Source: Straminergon stramineum (Eukaryota > Streptophyta > Bryopsida > Hypnales > Calliergonaceae). Taken from it: DNA of 64,000 nucleotides. The translations under genes were made by a program, and so were the position numbers. Below the pieces are notes generated by a model. The model did no database searches and was not told the origin of the DNA. It saw nothing but the letters and a program-made list of their open reading frames with translations. Below are positions 49,296 through 60,404 of the stretch, one piece after another. The first letter of the stretch is position 1, and every line of letters begins with the position of its first letter. The stretch covers positions 9,367,001 through 9,431,000 of the forward strand of contig OY987266.1 of assembly GCA_963920665.1 (NCBI GenBank). The letters are read 5' to 3'.

Positions 49296-49865
49296 CCCCT
49301 AAAAGACCAAGCTATGTGTTTTGGCAATACAACAATTTTGGGCAGCTCACTACAAACAGAATTTTATTTTATTTTTTTGAAATTTTTGCACAACATATGT
49401 TTGAGGAGGAGCTTTAAGGTCTGACAAGTTTCATAAACATTGAATGCATGGTTCAAAAGTTATTGTATGATATGCAATTTTTATTGCTCGGCAAGTAGTC
49501 CAAGTAGCTTAGAAAAAATTCCTCAAAAAGTAATTTTTGAAGAAACAAAAATTTGAAATTGGTTTTCTAGATTTATATGTATGTGGAAAGTTTTTGAATC
49601 ATTCTATTTTAATTTATGAAATGAAATTTATGAGAAGTTTTAGTTTGTAGGGCAATTATGGATTTTCTACTATAAAATATCCTTTAAAGTCCTTTATTTG
49701 TCTCAACTTTCAATATTTTGGGGAAAAAAAATCATAGGGGTAGATTGTTTGTTACAACATTACAACCATTGGAATTGGCATCTTTCAACTCTATGAATAA
49801 ACTCTTAATATTTAGTATTTTGAATCATTCTCTACTTCTTTCTACTTGCTATTTTTTAAGTGTGT
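49296..49865 (+). mobile_element. Truncated copy C of the TTAA-element family
   Basis: Starts CCCCTAAAAGACCAAG (flank CTAA, one base off TTAA) and follows copies A and B through GGGCAG, GAAATTGGTTTTCTAGATT, TTACAACCATTGG(G/A)ATTGGCAT and TCTCTACTTCTTTCTA. It then diverges at about 49865. The right third and right end are missing. Confidence 0.7.
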
Positions 49866-49899
49866 GAGTGTATATATGTTTTCTAACTAAATGTTTTAG

Positions 49900-49978
49900 T
49901 CTTGCATACTTGGTCCTACTTTATGTGCTTGTTTAGTCTTGCATACGTGGTCCTTCATTATGTACTTGCTTGTAAATG
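49900..49978. repeat. ~38-bp direct repeat, two units
   Basis: TTTAGTCTTGCATACTTGGT and TTTAGTCTTGCATACGTGGT, each followed by CCT(A/T)C(T/A)TTATGT(G/A)CTTG, lie head to tail. Confidence 0.85.
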
Positions 49979-51041
49979 AGATTTGCTAACCTTGTGCATA
50001 TAAATACCATCTATTACCATTATGGATTGTCATTAACAAGTCTATCTTCCAATTGTTATTCTAACCAACTTTTGTCCAACTTTTTCTTTCTACTTGTTGT
50101 CATGTGAAGTACTACACAATACCACTAGATTATATCCTTGCATTTATGCTTAAAGTTTAGTATACTCAATCTTCCAAATACTTGGATGGGAAAAAGTCTA
50201 ATCTAACTCAAATTGAACAAATCAACTAAGTTTTTGTTTTTGTTTTGGGGTCAATTAGAGACAACCCAAATGGCAAAGTTTACAATCACATATTTTCACA
50301 AGAGATAATTTGCTAAATTGCTTAATGGATCATGGAATTGACAAACTTTAACCTTTAAAATGACACTTAAGTATTTAGGCAAATAGCATAGGGTATTTTT
50401 CAGAGGATCAAAGACGAGAAATATTTTGATTAGTTGAGCAAAATTATTAGAGTAAGTAGGGATCAATGACATTGAACAAGAAAACACATATCTACTCTCA
50501 CCACTTAATTGTTAGTATGTAGTCTAATAATAAAAGATGCTCGATGATAATCCTTCTACTATCCACTCAAAAAATATCAACCATCTATTTTACAAAATGC
50601 ACAAGGGGTTACAAAAGATTAAAATTAAAATCCAAAGACAAGGCAAAGATATGGATATAGATATGGATATATATACAATTGTTGATAAGGATGTGTATTA
50701 TTCCATATCATTTATTCTTTTGTTAACAATCTGATTTGATATTGGTATTTCAATTAATAGATTTTGAAAAAATAATTAAAAATAACCATTAGGATACTTA
50801 CCTTCAATTTTATTAATTAGAGCTTTTACACATTGAGTGACTATCCACTCAAAAACACAAAGCAATACAACATAAGAGATATTCCTCAACAATCAAATAG
50901 AGATCAAGATTTCAATTATAATATAGACCTCATTTGATCTTCTCTAAAAAGAAAAATATATATTGTTTAGTCAAGCTTTGGTTGGATATTCTAATCATAC
51001 AACAAGCTTAATTTTCTCACAACCAAGCCCACAGGATTGAC
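49979..51041. other. AT-rich intergenic DNA
   Basis: No gene or delimitable repeat seen before the CACTA-like foldback. Confidence 0.5.
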
Positions 51042-51044
51042 AAT

Positions 51045-51268
51045 CACTCTAAGAGAAAGGGGTATTTTAAGTGAGTTTTGAAGTATAATCCTAGACATAA
51101 GATTATAAGTAATGACCTTTAAAGAGATTTTAGTAAATTTTTACTAGAAACACATATATTTCTAGAATTTTTTTACTAAAAATCTCTTTAAAGGTCATTA
51201 CTTATAATCTTATGTCAAAAACTATACTTAAAAAAAACCCTTTTAAAACACCCCTTTCTCTTGTAGTG
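51045..51268. mobile_element. 224-bp CACTA-like foldback MITE with 3-bp target duplication
   Basis: The left end CACTCTAAGAGAAAGGGGT and the complement of the right end CACTACAAGAGAAAGGGGT are inverted copies. The arms continue for ~100 bp (for example GACATAAGATTATAAGTAAT and TGACCTTTAAAGAGATTTT on both) and meet near 51155. The trinucleotide AAT flanks both sides (51042-51044, 51269-51271). CACTA ends with a 3-bp duplication are the hallmark of CACTA (En/Spm) elements. It has no coding capacity. Confidence 0.88.
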
Positions 51269-51271
51269 AAT

Positions 51272-53495
51272 GTTGTTTAAAGGTTAAAAATGAGTTTATT
51301 TAAAGTCCTACAATACATCCCTTAGAATTAAACAATTTAATGTTTTCTATAGAGGTAGCAGCTAAAATATGGAACTTATTATTATAGTGATTGCACCCTA
51401 ATTGTTACTTGGTAAGTGCTAAGTATATTTTTATTATCATAATGGTATGATTTTGTTAGCATATCAATGAAGGTTCAATTGAAGCAGAGAATGCTTTATT
51501 TGGAGATCATATGTAAACTATCAAAGAAATAATAGCAGATATCTCAAAGACCAAAGTACATGATATTCTTTTTTTTAATATTTAGGTGGCATGTATTTTG
51601 CAAAAAAAAAAAATTTCTCCTCATAAAGCATGGTTTACTTTCTATTTCATTTAAAGATGGTCCCAATTGTAAAGCTTTTGCAGTATACTTTTTCAACTAC
51701 TATCAACCCTTGAATAGAAGAGTGAAACTAGAAAATGCTTTAATTGTAGATTGCATTTTCTAGGTACATAGTGACAAAAGTGTATTATGTTCAATTAATT
51801 AATTGATTGGTAGATTTTTATTGTGAAATACAATTTGTACCCCCCAATATTCATATTTTTGGTAAGCTCGTGTGGTGGCAATCAATATGGAATATCATCA
51901 CTATAATCTGTATATCTATATGTATTTGTATTCCATAATCTACATATTCATATATCTGTATATGAAATATATAGTATCATATTCAATATCATATTTAGTA
52001 CTGGCACCATCAATAGCCACACATTTTGCAAATCGACAACAGATAGAGTGGGGGACATTTTTTTTAAATCTAGATCAACGGCTTTGCTTTTTTCCATATG
52101 AGGAGGGGGGGGGGGGGGGGGCGTTAATTGCAAAAACACAACATGTTTCCATCTTTTTGTCACATAGTTTAGTCACTTAAGTAGCTCTTTAAACTAAATA
52201 TATACAACCTTGCTCAATATCTAAAGACATCTTTTAAGTTTATTTCTAGTTGTCAACTTGTGCTTGTACTTTAACATCTTAGAAATTTGTCTATTTGATA
52301 ATTCAATAAAGTCCGCTCCTTAAGACACCCTTTCTTTTCAAACTATATAACTCTTAAATCCCCAAGCAATGTCCCATATTGGCATGCCTATTGACAAAAT
52401 TATAGAATTAAAAAATCCCATAAATTAGTGATTCTTAGTAAATTTTGTGATTAATAGTGAATTTGTATTTTTCATCAATAAAAACATATTTATGGAAAAT
52501 TCTTAGATAGATTCAAAAAATGACTACAAATAGACCTTACCAATAGTCAAATTTGTCTAGTGGATCTTTTTTGGTCCTCATGTCCTTACTCTGAACAGCC
52601 CATGTTTCAACTAGTATTTGTTCAAATTTTTATGCAACTTGGTTTTCTAGTAACATGGTTTTCTAATTCAATGATCCTTCAAAACAACTTGAATACACAT
52701 ATAAAATAATATGCTGAAAGAACCACCATAAATAAAACTAAACATTTTGAACTTAATTACAAATGAATCTATCATTAATTACAAGAGAATTTTCCATTTT
52801 TGTTATAGTTTATTGTTGATTAATATATTTATTTATGGAGTAGGAGATTGAAACATATAGATATAATCTATGGATCATATTTGAAATCTTTTGTTTAAAG
52901 ATTAACATTAAATTATTCTCCTAAGTGCATTTTATATTGTACTTTACTAGTAGCTTTAGCACTCAAGTGACTCATATTTAATTAAAGTTCAAATGAAAGG
53001 TTAGACAAGACTAAAAGTTAATTTATGTTATTTAGGGAACCATTCAAATATGAACAATGTATGGTCAAAATTTGAATACTTCATTTAAATGCTCCCAAGA
53101 GGACAAGAAGTTAGATGTTTATAGAATATAGAAAACATGATTGCCATAAATGGCCAAAACTTGTTCGTAGAGAAGGATATTTTGATTCTTCCTTAATCAA
53201 TGGCAATTTCCAAATATTAGGTAAGATAGGGGGATAATTTCTTTTAAAATTAGGCAGTTATTATTATTATTAATTTATTTTTGCCAAAGGTCCCGCCAAG
53301 GGTGCTAGTAAGGTGCAATAATACATCTTCACAATTCTATAAATTTGAAATATTTATAATCTTGAAGGTAATTCAAATTGATAAGAAGCCAACCTAACAA
53401 ATCCAAATGTACATTCAATTGAAGGCACATAAGAGAGAAGAAGATTTTGTTGAATATGTAGTAGTTTAGACTTGAAAGAAGAAGATTAGGTTGAA
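51272..53495. other. AT-rich intergenic DNA
   Basis: No gene seen. It contains a run of 17 G at 52105-52121 and scattered AT-rich simple sequence. Confidence 0.5.
52105..52121. repeat. Poly-G run (17)
   Basis: A homopolymer of G in AT-rich DNA. Its length may be uncertain in assembly. Confidence 0.9.
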
Positions 53496-53499
53496 TAAA

Positions 53500-53995
53500 G
53501 TAGACACCCAAAAAATTGCATCATATCTAAAACTGCCATCATTACTTTATGTACATCTCCAAAATCAATACATATCTATGTAGATGAAAGTACAATTTTA
53601 AGACCTCCTTCTAGAAAAAACTTTGACCCTTTATCAATTTTACATACAAAATCCAAGTGTTGCAATCTTGGATGCATTGGAACTTCTTTTCACTTGCCAA
53701 TAAGAGAATATGAAACTTTGACCAATCTAATAATAGTAACTAAGGTGGGTATGTCCAAATGCACACCCTACCTAAAACCACCATCATTTTTATATGTGCA
53801 CCTCCGAAATCAACATGTTCATATATTCAAGAGAGAATTTTAGAACCTGTATGAAAGAAAAGCTTCAACCCTCCATAACTTTTGCATACAATACCCAAAT
53901 GTTGCATTATGTGGTGCATTGGAACGTCCTTTTCACTTGCCATCAAGAAAATGTGAAAATTTAATGAATCTAATACTAATAGGAACTAGGCACAC
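53500..53995 (+). repeat. Tandem pair of the dispersed ~250-bp repeat
   Basis: Copies 53500-53745 and 53746-53995 share CTAAAAC(T/C)(G/A)CCA(T)CAT, CTCC(A/G)AAATCAA, ATTTTA(A/G)(G/A)ACC, TTGCATTGGAAC-type blocks, TTTTCACTTGCCA and AATCTAATA. A third member lies at 47400-47760, and a fragment lies near 62880-63000. Confidence 0.75.
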
Positions 53996-55309
53996 TAGCC
54001 AAAAGTGGTGGTTTGGGGGGATACCCACCTTGTGCACAATAGCCAAAAGTGCATACATTAAGTACCATCCATACCTTAAATTAAATTGTTTGTTTGTTTG
54101 TTACATTGAGATCTCCCAAACCATGCGTCCTCAGATCATGCTTTTGGTACTGTCGAAAGGCCCCTGACAAAGAGGGGTTCACACGCTTTCTTTTGTGATG
54201 TTTAGACCTTACGGTGTGAAAGTTATTGAATTTTGAAGTTCTTTTTGAATTAAGAAATTAGAAAATTACTTTTATTGTGATTGTGGCAAACGGCACAGGG
54301 TACACTAGTACACATGAAGGTATGATTCAGCAATTAGGTGCTGAAATTTGAGTTTCCATTTCAAATTCACAAGGGTCCACATCACTTTACACCATTCACA
54401 AGATGACCCGTGGTACTTTTTAAAATTACCAAAATGACTTAATTTCTTCCAAATCTGAGCTTCACATAGGGTAGTACTTCAAACTTAAACCACATTTGCC
54501 AAATGAGTCCAAATTTGACTCTTCAAATTAATTGCAATTCCACGTATTACCATCAAGTGAATGAGCTGCCACCAGGGGATTCTCAAGTATTTTTCTTTCA
54601 CCTGAGGCCCGTCGTTCTCTCAATGGTATTGCCAATTATAAGAAGTTGAATGCACATCATTCGCACACTCACAATCGTCCACAATCATGGGATGGAGGAA
54701 ACCGACACAACACCAACTAAATCGCGCTGCGGTTACGTGCCCACCGCACCAACTTGTTGCTCGAACTTGTTGGCACCACCTTTGAAATTATTCAAACTTT
54801 CAACTCTCATGTCGCATTCATGCAAGAGTTTGTTGGGCAAGGTATACATATCAGTGCTCGCAACATTTCATAGGGTATAATTTTGCATGACTATCGCATT
54901 CTTTAAAGAATATCATGTATGCACGACATTGAGTAGCGGTCATTCGAAGTCTGCATTTTTAACCTTCTTGGAAAAACACTATATTTATTTATTTATTTGT
55001 CACCCATGATGAAATTTGGAAACTTTGGACTCAAATTTGGGTTCAATGACCCTAAATTAGCTAGTAGAGGTACAAAATATTAATAATGAGATTATAGGCT
55101 CTCATGAATAGTAGGAATACATTTTAGGCAAGAATATGTAGGGGTTTATTTTAGAAAGGGGTCAAAATTAATTTTTTTTACCTTGTTGTTGATGTATATT
55201 ATATCAAAGCTTTCTGTGCCATCCAGAAAATGCGTTAAGTTCTTTTTTGAGTTTTACCAATTGTTTTCCTTAAATTCTTGTAATAAATCGTTTTTCCAAA
55301 TTTGAGTCC
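53996..55309. other. Intergenic DNA
   Basis: AT-rich with one moderately GC-richer patch (54600-54860). Its 76-residue frame has no recognisable domain. Confidence 0.45.
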
Positions 55310-55470
55310 TATTATTTTATTTATTTTTTACTCTAAATAAAAATTCTATAGGTTTTCTCAATGTATAGGAGAGGGGGAGGGAATCAATGTTTTCAATTGC
55401 AATTGTGGTTTTTTTCCCAAATTCCACCAACTAACAATAAACTAACAAGTGTTTCTTCCAGATTATGGAT
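55310..55470 (+). repeat. Dispersed repeat, copy 2 of 3 (partial)
   Basis: It contains TTTTTTACTC, GTTTTCAATTGCAA and AAATTCCACCAACTAACAAT in the same order as the copies at 31950 and 56340. Confidence 0.65.
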
Positions 55471-55984
55471 ATGATAGAATAGCCCATTAAGGTCAGAAGA
55501 CCCATTATGGACACCTAGGAAATGTCCCCATTATGGAATTGGGATCAATAAATGAGAGTTGTGTCACAATCAATGTCTTAGGTGACAATAATGAAGTGAT
55601 TAGTAACTTCAATAGGAACTTCTAACTTTTTAGTATAAATTGTAGGAAGTGACTTTTTAGAGCCTTCTATGTTAGGAAATATTATGATTGCTTAGGTGAG
55701 TAAGATAAACATTATGGATACAATTATTGTTGGTTTGGGGGATAATCTAGGCACTCTTTTGGGCACCATACTTCAAAAACTCATAACAAATTCATACTTT
55801 GTCGAAAAAATACAATTTCAATTGCTCTTGCCGTTTCTCACACTTGTCTGCATGGGGGATTTAAAAAAAATCATGCAATGTTATGAGAGCAAACTTCTAA
55901 TTCTGAAAGTCGTTGGCTATTTCATCTTCATTTATAAGTAGGAGGCTCAAACTTTGATTGGGCATTAAAGGCAATCAAGACTTA

Positions 55985-56250
55985 GTGGTACATTTTGTTT
56001 TCTACAATGTACCAACTTTGCACATTTTAGGAGGTGGTCATTTTTTATGACCACAAAAGACCACTTTTTTTCAACTTTAGAAATTTGTAACAAATTCCAA
56101 AAAGCTCCAAAAAAACATAGAACAACTTGGATTAGATGCCAATTTCACTTATCTTTCAAGGAATGTTTACTACAAAATATTTCAAGATATTCCACCTCCC
56201 CAAAATTCAGTTCCAACCCTTAAATGGTTGATTTATGGACCTCCTTCCTT
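55985..56250 (+). repeat. Dispersed repeat with empty Stowaway site
   Basis: It aligns to 58860-59200: (G/C)GAGGTGG, CAACTT(T/C)A(G/A)AAATT, AATTCCA.AAAGCTC, CAA..CTTGGATTAG(A)TGC, AACCCTTAAATGG or AATTGTTAAATGG, and ATTTATGGACCTCCT. This copy lacks the 80-bp Stowaway-like insertion found in the other. Confidence 0.8.
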
Positions 56251-56339
56251 ACCCAAAAGAATGAAAGAATTGATGTTGTCCAAAAGAGATTGTGAACTCA
56301 TTTCAAACTGGTGTTCAACAATCCAGCGTTCAGGAAGTT

Positions 56340-56550
56340 TTTCAAGTTTTACCGGCTATTTTCCTTCAATTCCCAAATTGAACAAGTTTTTGAAGCATAG
56401 AGTCCAGTTATTTACTCTATTTTCTATTCAAAATCGATTTTTTTTTTTTTTTTCCACAAGTTTTTTGCTGATGTTTTCAAATTGCAACCGGTTTTTTTAC
56501 CAATTCCACCGACTAACTTTGAACTAGCCAGTGATTCTTCCTGGACATTG
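56340..56550 (+). repeat. Dispersed repeat, copy 3 of 3
   Basis: Shares CTTCCTTCAATTCCCAAATT or CCCCTATTGG, TTATTTACTCTATTTT, GATGTTTTCAAATTGCAACC and AATTCCACCGACTAACTTTG with 31950-32160. A T17-type run interrupts it. Confidence 0.75.
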
Positions 56551-57340
56551 GTGCAATCACTCCTTGATGAGAGAGGGGGATCCCCTCCGTGCTGTACCAT
56601 ACCAGTACTTTAAGTTAATAAGTTATCATTTGTGTCAAAATAAATAAATAAAATAAAAAAGTTAATAAGTTAATAAGTTAATGCTAGACTAAAACTTACC
56701 TATGGGAACATGGGGAACATGGAGAACGTTTTGGGGGTACTGACGTGCCCATCCACAGAGAGAGCAGCAGAGCTCGACAGTGTGCCCTCAATAAAATTTT
56801 ACCAGGAGATCCTTGGTTGCTCCGTTTTTCAGGTTTTACTATTTCATATTTTGATATTTTGAGAGGAATGACCCAACGGTAACTTAAAATTTAACTGCAT
56901 TGACAGAAGCAAAAATTATCCAACCAATGACAAAGGCTCATCCATTGCTGGGAGGGCAGATTGAGGACAATTTCCAACCAGTGTTTTTTTAAGGCAATTG
57001 CCTTTAAAAAAATGGGCAGCTTCACCCATAGAAAAAAAAGGGGGTAAATGTGCTAAAAAATGCCAGACTATCATCATGGCCCTGCACATTGTTGCCACAA
57101 TGTTTCCAAAACCTCATTTTATCCATCATGTAGAGCCAATACATACGAATATTGCACACAAAAATTACATATTCAAAATCGTTTACTTATGATTGGCCTC
57201 ATTCAATTCAAATCCCTGAAATGAAGGAGCCAAGAAATGCAGAACCTTCTTGAAAGAAAGGCCACATAAACATTTGTCTAAAAACCCAAAAAACAACATT
57301 GTTTCCAAACGATTTGTTGTATGTGATAAGGTAAGTTTAA
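56551..57340. other. Intergenic DNA
   Basis: No gene supported; frames under 100 residues without recognisable domains. Confidence 0.45.
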
Positions 57341-57347
57341 CCCTTAA

Positions 57348-58320
57348 CCCCTCATCATTGGGGGGGACGAAAAGTGTCCTCATATTGTTTGGCAATCAAA
57401 TTCAAAGTGCTGTTACTTTTGCATCCATTGTCAAAATTCAATAAAACTTATTGGAAAAGTTGCGCATATTAGTTTAGTTTCATTGGTAAGATTTTCAGAT
57501 CAATCCAAGATGTATTGAGTTTTTGAGAGCCCTTCGAAGTTCACAAGTTCAATTTGAGTTCATCACATTGCATTCAGATGGCTGCAACTTCGGGGGCTTG
57601 TAACTTTTTCATAAAATGTTTTTTTTCAACAAAATTTGTTGGGTTTTGTTCCTCTTAAGGTCTAGTTATTGTGGTAAATTTTTTATGTCAATCGAAGTTG
57701 TTTTGAATGTTTGGGAGTAATTCAAAGTTCAAAATCCAGACATTATTGCTTTTTAGTGAACTTCCGTGGCTTATAACTTCTTCACACGTGGTCCATTTTC
57801 AATCATTTTTGTTGGAAAAGTTTTACATACTAGTCTAGTTTGTGTAATTTAAAATTTCCTATCAATCCAAGAGGTAATGAGTGATTGAGAAGCATTTTAG
57901 AAGAAGGAGGTTCAACCATAGATGTGATTTTTTGCTACTTTTTTCATTGTTTTTTGACATTTGAAAAAGAAATTGTAGACACAATGAGTCAATTGAATAA
58001 TATTTTTTTCACCAAAGTGTTTGTCTCTTGGTTTTGAATCACTTTGTAGTTTCAATTTTTTTCATTTGAGTAGATTTTGAATATGAATTTCACCTCCAAA
58101 TGTGTTTTTAAGAAAATTTCAGCATCTTTTTTCAACTCTAAAACATTGTAATCATTCAATCTATATGGTCAAATGACCCCAAATGTGTTTCACACCATCT
58201 ACATTATGCATACTACAAGATTGTACAGTTGAGATTTTCATTCTTCACTGAAATTCAGACTTATAGCACTTAAAAAGCAAGGATGCTTTTACACATGTTT
58301 GGACTTTAGGCAATGAGGGG
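57348..58320. mobile_element. Possible ~1-kb element with AACCCCTCAT inverted ends and internal triplication
   Basis: The left end (TTAA)CCCCTCATCATTGGGG pairs with the complement of the right end, AACCCCTCATTGCC, with TTAA close to each end (57344-57347, 58324-58327). Inside, three diverged units of ~175 bp repeat in tandem. Each has a GCTGTTACTTTTGC or CTTATAACTTCTTCA start, AAAATT(T/C)(A/G)TTGG(A)AAAG, TAGT(T/C)TAGTTT and ATCAATCCAAGA. No long frame. Boundaries are approximate. Confidence 0.5.
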
Positions 58321-58859
58321 TTATTAAACGATGCCCAAAGATGTTATCAGTGTGATGGATGACAAAAAATCTTCCTATGTAGGAAAGAAGTGCAATTGTT
58401 CATCCTTAAAAAAATTTGCAAAAAGGAAAGATCTTGCACAGTAATTTGACCTCCAATGAATATTTTTGATTTTTTTTAAAGTAGATGGTATCACATGGTT
58501 CCAAAAGGGATGATTTTGAAGGGCACTAGGCTAGTGTTTGAGAGTTAAGGTAAGGCGATGTGTTCATAATGTGTCTTTCACTCCTAAAGGCCAACTTCCA
58601 TGTGGAGTCAGGGTCCGGTGAAGCCCACCAATCACTGGTGGAATAGAAGTCTATTTTTTCTAGAACTCCCATTTCATCATTGATCAGTGGGCTTCACTAG
58701 CCTTGACTCCACATGGATTAGTTGGCTCTATTATGGGCATCTCCAATCCATGAGTGGGAAAAGCAGAAAAAGGAATGGTAAAAGAGGACCGAGGTCTGTA
58801 AAGCACTTGGGCTCTAAAAGCATTCACCTCCTCGAATGTACATTGTTTGTTCATGTTTC

Positions 58860-59200
58860 GTTTTCATAGTACTAGCAATTTACAAATAGTCTACATTTTG
58901 GGAGGTGGACACTGATAGTGACCTTTGTGTTTCAACTTCAAAAATTCATAGCTAATTCCACAAAGCTCTAAAAAATACTCCCTCCATTTGGAAATAGTGT
59001 ATCCATTCTCAGTGCATCAGCATTGAGAATGGATACACTATTTCCAAACAGAGGGAGTAAGAAACAATAGCTTGGATTAGTTGCTACTTCCATTTGTCTT
59101 TTGAGGGAAATTTTATGAAAAATTCATTTCAAATAGTTTGACCTCCCTAAATTAAGTTTCAATTGTTAAATGGCCAATTTATGGACCTCCTATTTTACCG
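58860..59200 (+). repeat. Dispersed repeat carrying a Stowaway-like insertion
   Basis: Homologue of 55985-56250, split at a TA dinucleotide by the 80-bp element at 58978-59057. Confidence 0.8.
58978..59057. mobile_element. 80-bp Stowaway-like MITE
   Basis: CTCCCTCCATTTGGAAATAG at the left and its near-perfect complement at the right (ending TTTCCAAACAGAGGGAG) form a foldback with arms of ~35 bp and a small loop (GTGCATCAGC). TA flanks both sides (58976-58977, 59058-59059), the Tc1/mariner-type duplication. CTCCCTCC ends are typical of Stowaway MITEs. Confidence 0.9.
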
Positions 59201-59456
59201 AAATTTTCAAGTGGAGGGAAGTAGACCTCATTTTGTTCTAGAGACTTTACCAAAAAAATTAATCCAATTGAATGCCATAAATCAAAACCTCAAACGAACT
59301 TTAACACATTATAAAAAGATGGGCAAGAAAAGATTCTATATTAAAACATGACTTGCATGCTAAAAGATGAAGGTCCAATTTTCTAGCATACATAACAATG
59401 CTTGAAAAGGTATCACACTTATGATACTAATCTTCCTATTGTATACCAAATTGTGG

Positions 59457-60400
59457 GCAAAAGGCGTTTCTTGGACTATATTTTCCACAAAAACACTCCA
59501 AAACTGCCATTTCTAGTACAACTATCAAATTTTAGAAAAAAACCATTCTTGGATACACGTTATTTTAGGATCTTATAGTGCACTTGTTTGAGAAGATGTG
59601 GAAAAAAATTCAAACATTTCCACCATGTAGATTGCAAGATATTAGCATTAAAATGGACAAAAATCCTTTTTTTAGTGCTACGAAAAAATAGGCAGTTGCA
59701 CTTCACAAGGTTACATTTGCATGAAAAAATGTCCAAAATGGTGGTGCTTCTTTGGATTTTTTTTTCAATGCAAGGTGTCTACATGCTTGAAAAAACCTAG
59801 ATCATTTGGAATTGTACAGCATATAGTGATATAGGAAAAAATAGGAAGTAGAATGAAGTAGAGAATGATTCAAATTACTAAATTGTTCAGAATTTAATTA
59901 TAAAATTGAAAAATATCAACTGCAATTGTCATAATGTTGTAATTAACAATCTACATCCTATGATTTCATTTTTTTCCAACAATGTCGAAATTTGAGTGAA
60001 ATAAAGGATTTCAAAGTTTAATTTAGAGTAGATAATCTATAACTGCCCACAAACTAAAACTCCTCATGACTTTCATTTCATGAATCAAAATGGAATGATT
60101 CAAAGATTTCCACCCATATATAAATCTATAAAGTCAATTTCAAATTTTTATATCTTAAAAAAGTGATTTTTAAAGAATTTTGGGGAGTTGCCTAGGTTGT
60201 CCCCCGAGCAATGAAAATGACATATCATACAATAACTTTTGAACCATGTGATCAAAAGTTATGAAAATTGTTGGGCCTTTAAGCTACTCCTCAATCACAT
60301 GTTCTGTAAAAATTTCAAAGAAAAAGAATAAAAAGTCCATTCGTAGTGAGCTGCCAAAAATCACTATGTTGCCAAAAAATGTAGTTTGGTCATTTAGGGG
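59457..60400 (-). mobile_element. TTAA-element family, copy D, inverted
   Basis: Read on the minus strand it starts CCCCTAAATGACCAAACTAC next to TTAA (60401-60404) and follows copies A and B block by block: GGACATTTTTTCATGCAAAT, GTAGATTG, and TGTACAATTCCAAATGAT. The other end (CTTGGACTATATTTTCCAC) is decayed and its CCCCTAAAG and TTAA are no longer clear. Confidence 0.7.
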
Positions 60401-60404
60401 TTAA

